64,000 nucleotides of DNA from Membranipora membranacea (taxonomy: Eukaryota > Bryozoa > Gymnolaemata > Cheilostomatida > Membraniporidae). Positions 44,142 through 56,500 of the stretch are shown here, in pieces. Location of the stretch: positions 10,585,493 through 10,649,492 of the forward strand of contig OU612071.1 of the NCBI GenBank assembly GCA_914767715.1, written 5' to 3'. The translations under genes were made by a program, and so were the position numbers. The notes below the pieces were generated by a model. The model saw only the letters and a program-made list of their open reading frames with translations. It ran no database searches and was not told the DNA's origin. The stretch's first letter is position 1. Every line of letters starts with the position of its first letter.

Positions 44142-46009
44142 TCACTGAAGCATAAAAGGGTCGTTTTGGCCCTTACAGTAATCATGCTCGATAGAGAGCG
44201 AACGGCGAGGGGCAACTCTGCTTGTTGTTTTGCTGCAGATAAAGCCATGGTCGCGATTTTCAACGGCTATCTTCTTATTGATCCAGTCTTTGGCTGTCTC
44301 ATGCAGCTCATTGCCCTCATTTTTTATACTGTTCACTAATTTGTAGTGCTCTTGCACATACAATATTTTTTTGCTGTGACTAAAGACGCTTGATGGCATC
44401 TCGGCTTAATGGGCAGCCGACATCGGCAACCTTCTTAGCCACAGAGCCATGACCATTGTGTTGTCTGCTGGCTTTGCCGTGGCAGTTTTTACTGAATAGG
44501 ACATTATTTTGCATATTTTCACTCAATGCCCTGTTAAATACCTCGCTGCGCTGTGTACTAAAGCCAAGCTTTGCCGGTTGAAGGGCGTTGACATGAAGGC
44601 GAATATTGGAGTTGCAGTTTAAATGCTTCAGACCGGCAGCACGGAACAGTGAACTACTGAGCATCCAGTTGTCCTCTCCTGGCATGATCAGCTGTTGCCA
44701 ACCAGTCTGGAACACATCTGATGATTGCCGCCGAAGCACTCCACGGGCGTCTTGACCAGATGATTTACTTGGATTATTGATAATCCCAGCTCGGTTGACT
44801 GCTGCGCAATGATATTTGAACGGTACTTGACAGCCAGCAACTTCTTAAGTGAGTCAATTGTCTTTAACCTGGCGCAACTGAATGTCTCTTTCCTGAAATT
44901 CACTTTCTCTATAGCTCTCACCTGTGAGTTGCCCAGGTGAGATGGGTGGGACTGGGCTGTAACAGTCCAATTTTCTGGCCTCGCACTCAATATAACCTGA
45001 TAGGGCTTTGCACCCTGCCCATCGTTGTCCGATTTTATGTCACTGGGATGAAGCCACGCGTCAGCAAGCTCATGCCCAATTTGGTATTCATCGGCCCCTC
45101 CAATATGTTCTCCTCTTTGGGCAGGGTGGCACTTCAGTCATGCTGCGTGTGTTCAGGGGCACAAACTGCTGCGTTGTTCTGCTGGTGCAGCCTGCACCCC
45201 TTTGAGCACACGTTGTTTTCAAGCATATACACCAATATGCTGCCCGTACAGCTGTCATGGCAGCTATCACCGCTTGTGTGGAACAGACCGCATCCTATTG
45301 CCAAACTTTACCGAGGTGCAGCGGCTATGATCGGATATGGCGATCTCTTCCTCCCGCTCCCCGCTCCCGCTCCCTCTCCCCGCTCCCTCTCCCCTCTCCC
45401 CGCTCAAGCCACATAGTTTGTTGTCATTCAATTTCTTTCCCTGCCAGTTTGTTCAGGTCTCTATTATTTATATACGTCATGTCATCATTGTCCACCAGCT
45501 TGGCCAGCTTTTGGAAGTTTGATTGAGCCAGCAGTGACATGTCAAGCGGTGCATACAGCTGACATGCCCCGTGCATGCCAAGGCAGCTATCCTGCACAGT
45601 ATGTCCGGACTGTTTGTTGAAAGCTGCCCTCTTCGGCCCCCTCCTGCTCTCCTGCGCTGCTTTATAGAGCGGACACAATTTAGTATAGCTAGAGCCTTTT
45701 GACCCCCATGTTAATGAAATGCTTCATGTAAAGCCTTTCTTTCCTGATACGCTCATTCCGATGAGACACTCCTGGCAATTTCCAACGTCCTGTGGTCATT
45801 TGAAAGTCCTGCAAAGCATGCAGCATCATATCCATGTTAACCACAAAGTTCACCACACCCTTAGCCTCTCTCCTGTCATCTGACTGCTGTTTACTTTCAC
45901 CTTTGCAGGTTGCCCGAGGCTTAAAAACTTTAATACCAGCGTTCTCTCCTCGAGCCGTTCCCGCCACCAGACGTCTGCAAACAGAAAACCAGCAGATGTC
46001 AGTCTTCAT
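44142..46009 (-). pseudogene. Decayed mutator-like transposase, minus strand
   Basis: In order on the minus strand, successive frames give MLHALQDFQMTTGRWKLPG (46009-45689), YKAAQESRRGPKRAAFNKQS (45678-45424), GDSCHDSCTGSILVYMLENN (about 45310), LTRGFIPVT then DIKSDNDGQGAKPYQV (about 45050), KTPVECFGGNHQMCSRLVGN (44990-44688), KLGFSTQRSEVFNRALSENM (44739-44380) and a Lys-rich tail. GC content is higher than in the surroundings. At least five frame changes and stops break what looks like one protein of about 600 residues. The 'TD/SDNDG', 'CF.GNH..C' and 'ST.R.E..NRALS' signatures resemble the mutator-like transposase domain family found scattered in invertebrate genomes. I assign it by memory of that pattern, not by a search. 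Confidence 0.5.
45345..45412 (+). repeat. CCGCTCCCT pyrimidine minisatellite
   Basis: A run of CTCCCGCTCC/CTCTCC units lies within the decayed transposase and interrupts its frame. Confidence 0.8.
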
Positions 46010-46029
46010 TCATATTTATTTGTAAATAT

Positions 46030-48200
46030 ACTATATATAATTTATTACCTTGGGTATATTACTACACCTGTTACAAATGAATAAAAACTGGTCAAAGCCA
46101 ATAAAACGTTAGTTTCATGCGTCATGCTCACCCATTTTTCTCCTCAATGATAAGCCTATATTGGCTGCTCTCGAGTCTCACCGTCCTGCGGCTGCATTGT
46201 GGACTAAACACTTTTTTTGCTATTCTATCATCGCCTGGCTGAAATCCACGAAGTTTACCAGGGATTCGCCTTTATTCAAACGTGGCATGATTTTAGACAA
46301 ACTACGTTGCAGGTGACTTGCATTCGTAATTATTTTGCAGTACTATTGTTGTTCAAATGACTCACGCAACCCACTGTTACCCATAAACAGGAGTTGCTTG
46401 CTCGGGTATCAAGAGCAGGCAACTCCTTATGCGGTGAAGGCAAAATATTATATTGAAACCTACATGGTAGAGTCTGCTGTTGACCTCAGTATTACTTTGT
46501 TCCACCAGGTTTCTGGATGAAGGCACGGTGTTACCTAGATAGCACATATCAGATGGTCATTTTCCCATGGAAAAATACGGTTTACCGAAAATAGATGGCT
46601 GATAAAGTAAGCGAATACTCATCGAGTGCCTCTGTTTAAACATATCTGGACATGTCTGTTATGGCCCAATCGTCATAAAATCCTGGTTTCTTGTAGGATA
46701 CCTCCTCAAGCCCAGTAGGCGAGTTGATAGTACTACAGTCCGTGATTTTGAAGCGTGAGAATGTTGCCTGGTGTGTTTGCAATTGAAATTTTGGTGATTT
46801 GAGGTTCTAATAATTTTGGCAAAATTAATTTCTTCACGCAGACGACTCGGTTGGGGCAACATTAGCATGAAAACCTTGGAAAATGTATTTGTTCCGCTTG
46901 TGGGAGCCCATAAAAAATCTGTCAGGTAACTTTCATCCAATAGTTTAGACTATACAGTATGACAGAGCAGAAGCAGTCCATTGTTTGAGAGGTCTCTCTT
47001 AACCTGATTTATCGCCTTTTCAGTTTCTCAGGAACTACCTGCCCCATCTCAAAAATTACTTCACTGACATGTTGCTAGTAGTCTCACTTATGTTTAATAT
47101 CGCAACTTTTTTTAAACCGCGTGTTTCTAACTTGATTAATTGTACATTAACTAAAATACATTGAAAACATAAAGTCAGCAATGGGCAAAATGATGCAGTA
47201 AATTACGTTGTGCAAAAGTGTGATGAAAATCTATGCAGTATTACATGCAAAGCACATTGTGTACAACAATGGATCACCTTTTTTCGGTGATTGTATAGCA
47301 TCGAAAGAGAACTGTTAACGCTCATAATTTCTCTACTATTGAATTTATCATCAAATGCAACGATCATAACCTCGTAAATACACTGTTGTTTAATGGAAGC
47401 AGGTGTGTATAACATGTTGTTTTATCCTATTTTCAGCTTGTTGGCTGGAAAGGAGTGCATGTTTTGGACCAAACAAAGTTACTTTAGCCACAAAAATCCA
47501 AATATCTCAAGATGTAAAGCCATAATCATTAATCGGCTTGATCAAAATCTGGACAAAGTCCTGCTGTTCATCATGCTGACAACAAATTTGACTGACATCT
47601 TTCTGAATTTCTGAATTTTGGTTGGAAAATGTTGACCAAAATAAGTGAAAATCTTGGTAATTATCTGTTACAGTTGTGACAACCAGGATCTGTAAGCTGG
47701 TAAGATTATTGATGGAAGTGACAGTACAAGACCAAAATGGTATAATTAAATTGAATATTTAAGTTTCTGCATTATTGGGGTCGTATGTAATGAGGGGTCA
47801 GAAATGGCCCTATTACTATTGCAAAAATCAATTTCAAGTCTCGAAGACAGGAGGCCTTAAAACATTAAGTTTCACTAAAATGTTACTCCTCCAGTTAGTG
47901 CCATGCCTCCTCTTTATGGTGAAAGCATAAACTAATCAAATACCTCAAAAACAAGGCACAGAGGGATCAATTTAAAAAGGGCAGTAATAGCCCCAAAATG
48001 AACTTCCAGAGGTCACTGCGACTCAACGTCAAATATCTGAGAGGCTACAAATGTGAAAATAACTATTAGACGTGATCACCAATACAATACTAAAAAGTTT
48101 CACAAGTTTTTGAAGCAGGCTTTTTGAGGTGGGAAGTCAACATAATTTGCATGTAAAGGAATGGGGAAATAAATAGAGGTGTTGGACTGGTCAACAATAA
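46030..48200. other. No gene recognised
   Basis: AT-rich DNA with short frames only. GTTTTAACGAGCCATCAAACA near 48225 resembles the tail of the 5S-derived SINE. Confidence 0.4.
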
Positions 48201-48310
48201 TCATTTGCAGGAAGATGAAGGTGTTTTAACGAGCCATCAAACAGAAGCTTGACACATGGAAACAAGAGTCGCATACCCTTGTTTGAGAAGTTCCGAATCA
48301 AAGTATAAAA

Positions 48311-48838
48311 CTGCTAGAATTTGTCTCCTTAATTGTTGACAGCCATCCGATCATCAAAGCTAAGCAATGTCGAGCCTAGTTAGTACTTGGATGGGTGACC
48401 GCCTGGGAATACTGGGTTCAGTAGACTTTTGATGATTTTCCAATTCCTATGTTTTATGTTTTGCTCTACCATCATCAAAATCTGCTCAAAGAAAAATTTG
48501 ATGTGTTCAGTGCCATACTCAAAATACCCCCTCCCCCAAAACAAATAATAACGGTCCAGACCAATGCTTAGATTACTGTTGATGCTGCCATGGTTGATGA
48601 CAAAAAAACTTACCAGTACATGTTACTACTTGCTGCCTCTTTCTTGGCGAGTGGAGTTGGGCGTTGTGAGTGTAGCATATAGTCCCACAGAATGCTAAAC
48701 AATGAAGTTGAGGGTGATGTTGTGTTTAGGTGATTGCTGCCGTATTGCCAATTGCATGCTGCAAAAATTGAGTCCATGGTCACTAAATAATTTGCACAAA
48801 GATGAAGAAGATTTAACGAGCCATTACTGACAAACAAG
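48311..48838 (+). repeat. SINE with 5S rRNA-derived head, copy 2
   Basis: Positions 48335-48429 match 5S rRNA. They include the C-box half CTAGTTAGTACTTGGATGGG, then TGACCGCCTGGGAATACTGG and the GTAGACTTT end. About 25 bases near the 5' end of the 5S part are missing (GACAGCCAT joined to CCGATCATC). The body and tail match copy 1 at 36862-37258. The two copies have complementary deletions in the 5S head. Confidence 0.8.
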
Positions 48839-49164
48839 CCTATCATTTTCACAACTGTGATGTCCTAAGGCTAAGTATGCATCAAAAACAACAAGAGGCG
48901 AATATTAACAGTAGAAAATAGGCTCCAATATAACCACCTTTCTTGCAGACACAACGTGACAGTATAGTTGCAACCCATGTTTATTCCAAATTCATAGCTT
49001 ATTACTTTTGATTCAGCCGGGGAGGGTCATTTAATTAAAATGAGTTAGGCTATCGAAGCAAAATCCATTCTTTAAAAAAAGGGTTAAAATCGCAAGTAAT
49101 GTCTCTGTCTGAAGACTGAGAGATACAGGTGCCTGAAGGGCGCGACCGCCATATCTGGCGCTTA

Positions 49165-49315
49165 GTTGCTCTCACTTTGCAGGCAGGTCGAAGCACAACT
49201 CGGGCGTCAATTGAGCCCAGTAGTCAGTAGACTGCAGCGGGATTCAAACCCAGGAACTCCCACGCTTGCACGTCAGATTGCAGGCGCTCTAACCAACTGA
49301 GCCACCACCTCCCAC
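49165..49315 (-). repeat. tRNA-derived SINE, family 2
   Basis: The minus strand reads GTGGCTCAGTTGGTTAGAGC (A-box) and CCTGGGTTTGAATCCCGCTG (B-box), followed by CAGTCTACTGACTACTGGG. The same layout occurs at 56585-56755. Shared non-tRNA sequence (TTGCAGGCAGGTCG / TTGCAGGCAGGTTG) shows one SINE family. Confidence 0.75.
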
Positions 49316-49319
49316 TCCA

Positions 49320-50750
49320 TTTATTCACTATATGTCTTGGAGGCTATAGAGTTCAACTCACTGAGTAGAGTCTACACTTGCTAAGTCGCCCAGCTGTGAC
49401 AAACATTAAATCACAAGTTTGATGGCCAGAACATGAACACTCAACACAATCTTGTATTATGAAATTTACATTGCAGGCATCTGTGTAAAGACCTGGAACA
49501 GACCAAGACAATTCATGACATCAACTTATCAGACAAAGGGACAACTCTTGCCCTCGCGTGAATATATGAAGGAGTGAAACCAATAACCATCAATATTCAA
49601 CGAGCAGGGAATTGAAAGGCTGTTATATATGACTAGAGCAATGACAATCCAGCTGGGAGTTGTCTCGTCATGTCAAGAGGGAAGATAACTCAGTTACATC
49701 TCAATATCCAATTTCAGTTCTGATTTTCATCGTGTATTCAATTGTGTGTTTCAATATATATGGTACTTTTGTACTATGTGTGTAAATATTAATAGGTTGA
49801 AGCTTAGGTATGCAAGTGTCAACACAATCTTGATCAAGTCTTTAAATATATTGATAGATAGATAAAATGTTTTTATGAAGCTATGTTTAATATTTTATTT
49901 GACTCAGTAATAGTCTAGTGTAAAGAAATTTGAAGAAGATGGTAAAATATTATTCACACATGGTTTCTGTGTACAATAAAACCATCCGATACTCCATGGA
50001 AATCAGAAACATCATGACAGGGATGATTTATCAATTGGAAAATCACCATACTTTTCTCATATGTCTTCACAGTAGTAGAAGGTTAAGTAAAATATCCAGA
50101 ACCTGGCATCCTGTGAAGAGATTCCTTTGACAAAGACGCTGCTAAGATCAAAGTGATCGGCAGATTATATATGCTTGCTTGGTCCTTCGCCCATCTACAA
50201 CATCATCTTCTAGTAAATATAGTCTGAAACACAACAACAGTAAACACTTATCTGCATCCATGATCAGAGGAGCTACAAGTATTTATTATTATTGGGATGT
50301 TTATTTTCAATGAGGATTGTCTCCTCTCTTAACAAGAAGAGATAACTTCTAGCGGTTGTTCATTCAATCCTATCTTTGTGCGAGTTTGTCAATCACTAGG
50401 CACTCAATGCACCTCTCAATGTGGGTATAAACAAATATGGTTTTATTGTGTGCAGATATCACAATTGTAACGGAGCTCAACAGAGGTAAAGTACGATGTT
50501 GACTAGTATACTGTGGCATGAGCTGTGCGTTTTAGTACGTAAAATTCTGTCATGTTATTAAAAATAAAATCCTATTGTCAGAGAACAAAATAAATTTGAA
50601 TGGGATTACAAGTTTTGAATTCATATTGTTTACGAAGCAAAAGGATAAAGCATAAAAAATTGATTAGTGTCTTAAATTGACTTATAGAAATATTCCAGAT
50701 TCCTAAGATTTTTCGACACTTGATGAGACCAACAGTCCTCACAAAAACAG
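49320..50750. other. No gene recognised
   Basis: AT-rich DNA with short frames. No domain, repeat or RNA gene was recognised. Confidence 0.4.
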
Positions 50751-50755
50751 TATAA

Positions 50756-50890
50756 TTAGGTCATCAGATATATTGACTGACCGAGTGATGTTTCATTCTC
50801 ACAATATCTGGGTTCTGACTCTATAACCAGTCCTCCTGTCTCGTCATTCGCTGGCTCCTTGCTCCTGCCGAGTTCCTCAATCAGTTCAGC
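50756..50890 (-). CDS. Candidate terminal exon related to 32333-32423
   Basis: After an AACTTTGACAG acceptor on the minus strand the frame reads AELIEELGRSKEPANDETGG, then LVIESEPRYCENETSLGQSI and a stop at 50756. The start of the exon is similar to the segment at 32423 (AEVLKELSSGLKVLDED), with the same acceptor position and phase. The protein is acidic and helical at first. No family is known to me. Confidence 0.35.
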   Translation of the reverse strand, partial: AELIEELGRSKEPANDETGGLVIESEPRYCENETSLGQSIYLMT

Positions 50891-50932
50891 CTGTCAAAGT
50901 TCATTAAGACATTACCAAAATTGATGCTGTTC

Positions 50933-51078
50933 TGAATGAGCACTGGACACATAAATGGCAGGTGCTGTAGCGGACATGACCTACAGCACTCAATGCCAAT
51001 ACGGCATTGTTGGTGGTGCTGTAGGGGCCGCATGAGTGCTGTAAGACGTGTCCATTCAGCACTTGCCACACGTCTCAC
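50933..51078. repeat. Short foldback relic
   Basis: Blocks such as GAGCACTGGACACATAAATG and GTGCTGTAGCGGACATGACC are mirrored by inverse forms (CGTGTCCATTCAGCAC, GTGCTGTAGGGGCCGCATGA). Related sequence lies at 33.64-33.84 and 34.44-34.6 kb. Confidence 0.5.
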
Positions 51079-51342
51079 AGCACCCTGGTGTTGGGTTGGA
51101 CTAAGTAGGGTCCTACGTTAAATACGTCTTAGATCCATTATGGGGCTGCACCAACAAACCCTCTACTATGTTTTTTTCATAAAATTAGCTACCGTTTTGT
51201 AATCTGTGTTAGTGACAATTATAAGATAATATATGTATATTACTCAGCATTCAAGGCGAAAAACAGAATTGGAAACACAAAAGGCATTTAGACACTAAAT
51301 TGGAATTTTGTTATCAATTTTACTTAGTAGTGGAGTAAATAC

Positions 51343-52205
51343 CAGGAGTTTATTGATGGAAGGCGCTTCTTTCATCTTTTCTCCTTGAGTGTTGTCATGC
51401 ACATCAGTAGACTTCTGTCGGTGCCCAGGATCTGTTGTGACACTGGTATGAGATAAACAATACAAACAGTTATAACATACACAGGGATACTAGTAGGCAT
51501 AAGATAAACAATACTATTGGCAGCACAAAACTTTTGGTCAAACATAAAAATTAAATGCTTCTCTGAGCGTGCTGGCAGTGATTATACTTTGACACATATT
51601 AAACCTAGCGTTAGTTTCATCAGTGAACAACAATATATGCTTCATACCTGCTCCTACCTTAGACTCTTCTTATCATGTGCTAGTTTCCAGCTAAGTTTCT
51701 CCATATCAGTATCCTGCTATGAAATAAGAGATTAGATTAGATAAGATTTTGGGCTTCGTTTTGATCATGACGTTGACGTAATGCTGGCGACAAAGAATTC
51801 TTCAAATCAAGTTTCAAATCGTGAGATTCGTGAAGAAGACAGATAGAAGACACATTTCTTTATCCGATGTTGACCATAGTATGTTACTGCATAAAGAAAA
51901 GCCCTATATACCTCTCTGTTATGATAGTTTGAAAGAATTTAATTATTCACGCTTACCTGTAACCCTCTTGTGGCGTTTATCCTCGATACCCACCCACTTT
52001 TGTATGGACTTCTCGTTTGCTGACTATGTTCAACTCCATCAACCTCCTGTGTGTGGCAGATACAGTCACTGTAACCTTCAAGACAGACACATCTTAGTGC
52101 ATAAACTCCAGCTAGAAAACTCCAAACTGGACAAGTGCAAATATTCTCAGCATCACCCTCATTTAATCCAAATGCAATTCTTGAGAGTGAATGACCAAAA
52201 TATCC
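51343..52205 (-). CDS. Three exon-like minus-strand segments, unidentified
   Basis: 52205-51957 is open (83 codons, cysteine-containing, with CTCPVWSFLAGVYALRCVC) and ends in phase 0 at CAG|GTAAGC. 51716-51658 begins after a TTTCATAG acceptor in phase 0, reads QDTDMEKLSWKLAHDKKSL and ends at GTAGGAG. 51431-51343 follows a CACAACAG acceptor, reads PGHRQKSTDVHDNTQGEKMK and ends at GTATTTAC. The first junction agrees in phase and the second does not, so one boundary is wrong or the segments are not one gene. The long opposite-strand frame at 51821-52252 overlaps the first segment. Which strand, if either, is coding is unresolved. Confidence 0.25.
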
Positions 52206-52259
52206 CTAACATTCTTGTTTTATATGCCTCAAAATATACTGCTCTTATTTGATACGCCA

Positions 52260-53200
52260 AATTCTTTTAGTTATGAAATTTGCATTCTGTCTGCCTTGAC
52301 AAGTGTTCTATGGAAATTTTTTCGTTTTCCCATCGAAGTCTTCTCATAACTGAATAATCCACAATAACATCAAATAAACACAAGCATGTCTGACTGTATC
52401 TTGTCACTGCCATGTCACAGGATTGACACCAAATACCTGTGACAATTATGTAAATCCCAATCAAATTTCCGTTATGTTTTCTTCAGTTAACTTTGTTATT
52501 TTTGTATTTTTAAGATGACAAGGATTTACCTACACTGGACAATTATAAAATTCCAGTAAGGTTATTGACTTGACCTGTCTGCAAATATTGTCGGAGTCTC
52601 TGGTCCAGCTTAACTTCTATATTCATAGAGCTTAAGATTATTATTGATTCAAGAAATTAGAGACCTTCTCACATCCATTTCTAGTCTTGATCCCCTATGA
52701 TACTGTGTGAGAAACCTTATTGTTGCTTGGTTTTTTTTTTCGATAACAATATTTGTCTACACTACAGACTGTATCCTATTATTGCACAAGATATTTTGAG
52801 GTGGGATGGCATTCCGGACACCATCGTGATCCGGTGTCGAACAGGGGTCCTCTCGATTGAGAGACTTTGTTTCTTACCCATTGCACCACGGCCACTAAAC
52901 TGACAAGAAAAATTAAAATGTAAACAAGCAATGCTGCTATCTTTTAAATATGAAAAGTCACAAGGGGTGCCAATCGCTAGTTACTATGTTTCAATGAGCA
53001 TCTCATCCTCAAATTTTAATTGTCGATATGTGTTTGACTCTTAAAATTCAAAACAAGAGAGGTGAGGTTTTCCACCTTGCTTTGTTAACCTCGAATAATC
53101 ATCGGTGGTAGCTGTGTGTCAGTGACTAAATCTAGTACTAGGTCACAGCTGTCAAAGTGATTTTGGGACCTGTAATAACGAAATACATTCCACACCAACA
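52260..53200. other. Spacer with tRNA-like relic
   Basis: At 52797-52905 the minus strand has GTGGTGCAATGGGTAAGA and CCTGTTCGACACC, a degraded tRNA-derived SINE. Otherwise empty. Confidence 0.4.
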
Positions 53201-53218
53201 AGGTTAGAATTCAAATTA

Positions 53219-53224
53219 TTTATT
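53219..53224 (-). terminator. Polyadenylation signal of the TSP1 gene
   Basis: AATAAA on the minus strand, about 285 bases after the stop of the terminal exon (53508). A GAATTC-rich AT stretch follows. Confidence 0.5.
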
Positions 53225-53507
53225 GCTGAAAACCTTGTAAAATAGTGTCATTAAATTGGTAATCGTAAGACTTTAATTCCTGGTAAAACTAAATAAATGT
53301 CAATTCAGTTTTATATTTGTTCACATTCAGTAGCAGGTTATAGTTACTTGTTGTCTCACTATACAACAGGTTAAAAAACCATTAACATTGATGAGGAACA
53401 AAATATAAGTGAAAATGTATATAAATTCTGTTAATCCATGAACTGTTGGTCTTTTGGTTTATAGTAAAGCTGCAGGTTGGCACTTTGATATCATTTGATT
53501 GAAAGGC

Positions 53508-56500
53508 TTAGTAGTATCCAGTGTTACCTGTAATAAAATAAAGTACAATCTGTGAATGGAGAGAAATACAAATAAATAGAATAGCTGTACTAATTTTACT
53601 ATCGTCAGCCTATGATCAGCTCTTGCTTGCTAGCTTGCTGAAATTTATGTTAGTAGATGAATCTATTCATTAAACTCATCAAACTTGTTGCCTTGCGGCT
53701 AGTATCAAAACTTGTCGCCAAAAGATGTCAAGCCAGAGGCGTATTTTGAAGCAGTTGGGAGAGTTGTCCTTTCTTTCTAACACTTCAATTACAATTAATT
53801 TTAATAAAAACGATCTTCATGTTTCAATGGCTACAATTCAATAGAGAGCACTGCTTTACAGATGCACAAGAGCCTGGGGTAAATCTGATATTAGGCTACC
53901 GCACATGTGCAAAGCACTAATTCTTCTGTAACATGACAAAATGGCAGTTTCCACATTGTGACATCTTGGATATTATCCAGATGCCTAATTAAATCCCTTA
54001 ACAGCTCTGTTGCCAGACTGGTCACTTACATGGGCGATAGTGTCTACATTCTTCTTGCTGGCTAGCCTTTCCTACACATTTTCCACCATTGAGAGGAGCT
54101 GGAGCTGTGCATGTTCTAGATCTTGTCCTCTTTCCAACTCCACAGCTCCCAGAGCAGCTTGACCACTCTCCCCAGCTTGTATATCCACCATTGACTGGGA
54201 CGGTCATAGAGTCTGAAGCAGGTCCAACACATTGAGCTCCTCCGTTCAGTGGGGCTGGATTAGTGCAAGTTCTGAATCTGGTCTTGATTCCATCAGCGTT
54301 GATTGGTCCGAATGGTCCCCAGCTTGTATATCCACCATCAATTGGGACGGTCATAGAATCTGAAGATGGTCCAACACATTGAGCTCCTCCGTTCAGTGGG
54401 GATGGGTTTGTGCAAGTTCTGAATCTGGTCTTGATTCCATCAGCGTTAACTGGTCCGAATGGTCCCCAGCTTGAATATCCACCATCGATTGGGACGGTCA
54501 TAGAGTCTGAAGATGGTCCAACACATTGAGCTCCCCCGTTCAGTGGGGCTGGATTAGTGCAAGTTCTGAATCTGGTCTTGATTCCATCAGCGTTGATTGG
54601 TCCGAATGGTCCCCAGCTTGAATATCCACCATCGATTGGGACGGTCATAGAGTCTGAAGATGGTCCAACACATTGAGCTCCTCCATTCAGTGGGGCTGGG
54701 TTAGTGCAAGTTCTGAATCTGGTCTTGATTCCATCAGCGTTGATTGGTCCGAATGGTCCCCAGCTTGAATATCCACCATCGATTGGGACGGTCATAGAGT
54801 CTGAGGATGGGCCAACACATTGAGCTCCTCCATTTAGTGGGGCTGGGTTAGTGCAAGTTCTGAATCTGGTCTTGATCCCATCAGCATTGATTGGTTCAAA
54901 TGGTCCCCAGCTTGTATATCCACCATCGATTGGGACAGTCATAGAGTCTGAAGATGGTCCAACACATTGAGCTCCTCCGTTCAGTGGGGATGGGTTAGTG
55001 CAAGTTCTGAATCTGGTCTTGATTCCATCAGCGTTGACTGGTCCGAATGGTCCCCAGCTTGAATATCCACCATCGATTGGGACAGTCATAGAGTCTGAAG
55101 ATGGTCCAACACATTGAGCTCCTCCGTTCAGTGGGGATGGGTTTGTGCAAGCTCTGACTCTGGTCTTGATTCCATCAGCGTTGACTGGTCCGAATGGTCC
55201 CCAGCTTGAATATCCACCATCGATTGGGACGGTCATAGAGTCTGAAGATGGTCCAACACATTGAGCTCCTCCGTTCAGTGGGGCTGGGTCAGTGCAAGAT
55301 CTGAATCTGGTCTTGATTCCAGCAGCATTAACTGGTCCGAATGGTCCCCAGCTTGTATACCCACCATCAATTGGGACGGTCATAGAGTCTGAAGAAGGTC
55401 CAACACATTGAGCTCCTCCGTTCAGTGGGGATGGGTTTGTGCAAGTTCTGACTCTGGTCTTGATTCCATCAGCGTTGACTGGTCCGAATGGTCCCCAGCT
55501 TGAATATCCACCATCGACTGGGACGGTCATAGAGTCTGAAGATGGTCCAACACATTGAGCTCCTCCGTTCAGTGGGGCTGGATTAGTGCAAGTTCTGAAT
55601 CTGGTTTTGATTCCAGCAGCATTGATTGGTCCAAATGGTCCCCAGCTTGTATATCCACCATCAACTGTTGGAAGAAGAAATATTCCTTAGCTGTCCTTGT
55701 TGTGAATTATTCACAAATCTCACTCAGCACTCATTTCTAAACTCTGTTTTGTTAAGATTAATGTTCGTGTTTTCAGTAAGAAGTTTAAACTACTGCTGCC
55801 ACGCAAGTACTTGTGTTCCAATTGAAATCTGTATAGATTCAAGATAAATTATCTCGAACTAAATTTAATCTCAGAATTTTCACTTAATAGGCAATTAATT
55901 TGCCCAAACTGATCTAAAAATCAGGGCATGGAATTTACATCCTAGCTGATAATGTCATTAATTTCCACTAGTAAGACAGTAACAACTTGCATGATACCAT
56001 AGGTAATTAATCTCATAACCTGATTCTGATGATCAGTTTTATCAAATTATTTGCTTGACAATGGTGATATTGCCACCTCATTTTATTAGTTTTGAGCTAT
56101 ACAGAGACCAATATGAACACACATGGCAGTGTGGCAGCAGTGGTATAATATGCTCTACACTTACCTTTGCATTGACCTGCGTTACAGGCCTCAGTTTGGC
56201 TGCTGGCTCCCTCACAACCGAGGTAAGTTCCACTTCTCAGGTATTTAGGTCTGATGCATGATCTAACTCTGGTCCTGGAGCCATCTCCGCAAGTTACATC
56301 ACAGGCTGTCCATTCTCCCCATGACTGGTATGTTCCATGGACTACAAAATGGATATTGTCTTTTAATAGCATACTGAAGAAAAAACCTGTTTAAATGACT
56401 AGAATAATAAACAAAGATGAAAGTCAAATGACGATTAACACAACTAGTTCCAATAGTTTAGCAATCAGTTGTGGTTTGACCTAGGAAAATAATAATTGAT

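Noticed and set aside
45337-45526. Ser/Pro/Leu-rich ORFs on the plus strand near 45.3-45.5 kb
   Set aside because: They are antisense to the decayed transposase and driven by the CTCCCG pyrimidine repeat.
48335-48429. Functional 5S rRNA gene
   Set aside because: About 25 bases of the 5' part are missing, and the sequence runs into a repeated SINE body shared with another truncated copy.
49165-49315. True tRNA gene
   Set aside because: A- and B-boxes are present, but the acceptor and other stems do not pair, and the same flanking body recurs at 56.6 kb, as in a SINE.
54022-54024. TGA as the true stop of the TSP1 protein
   Set aside because: It lies inside a strong GTAAGTGA donor, and the paralogue conserves the splice arrangement and the downstream micro-exon.
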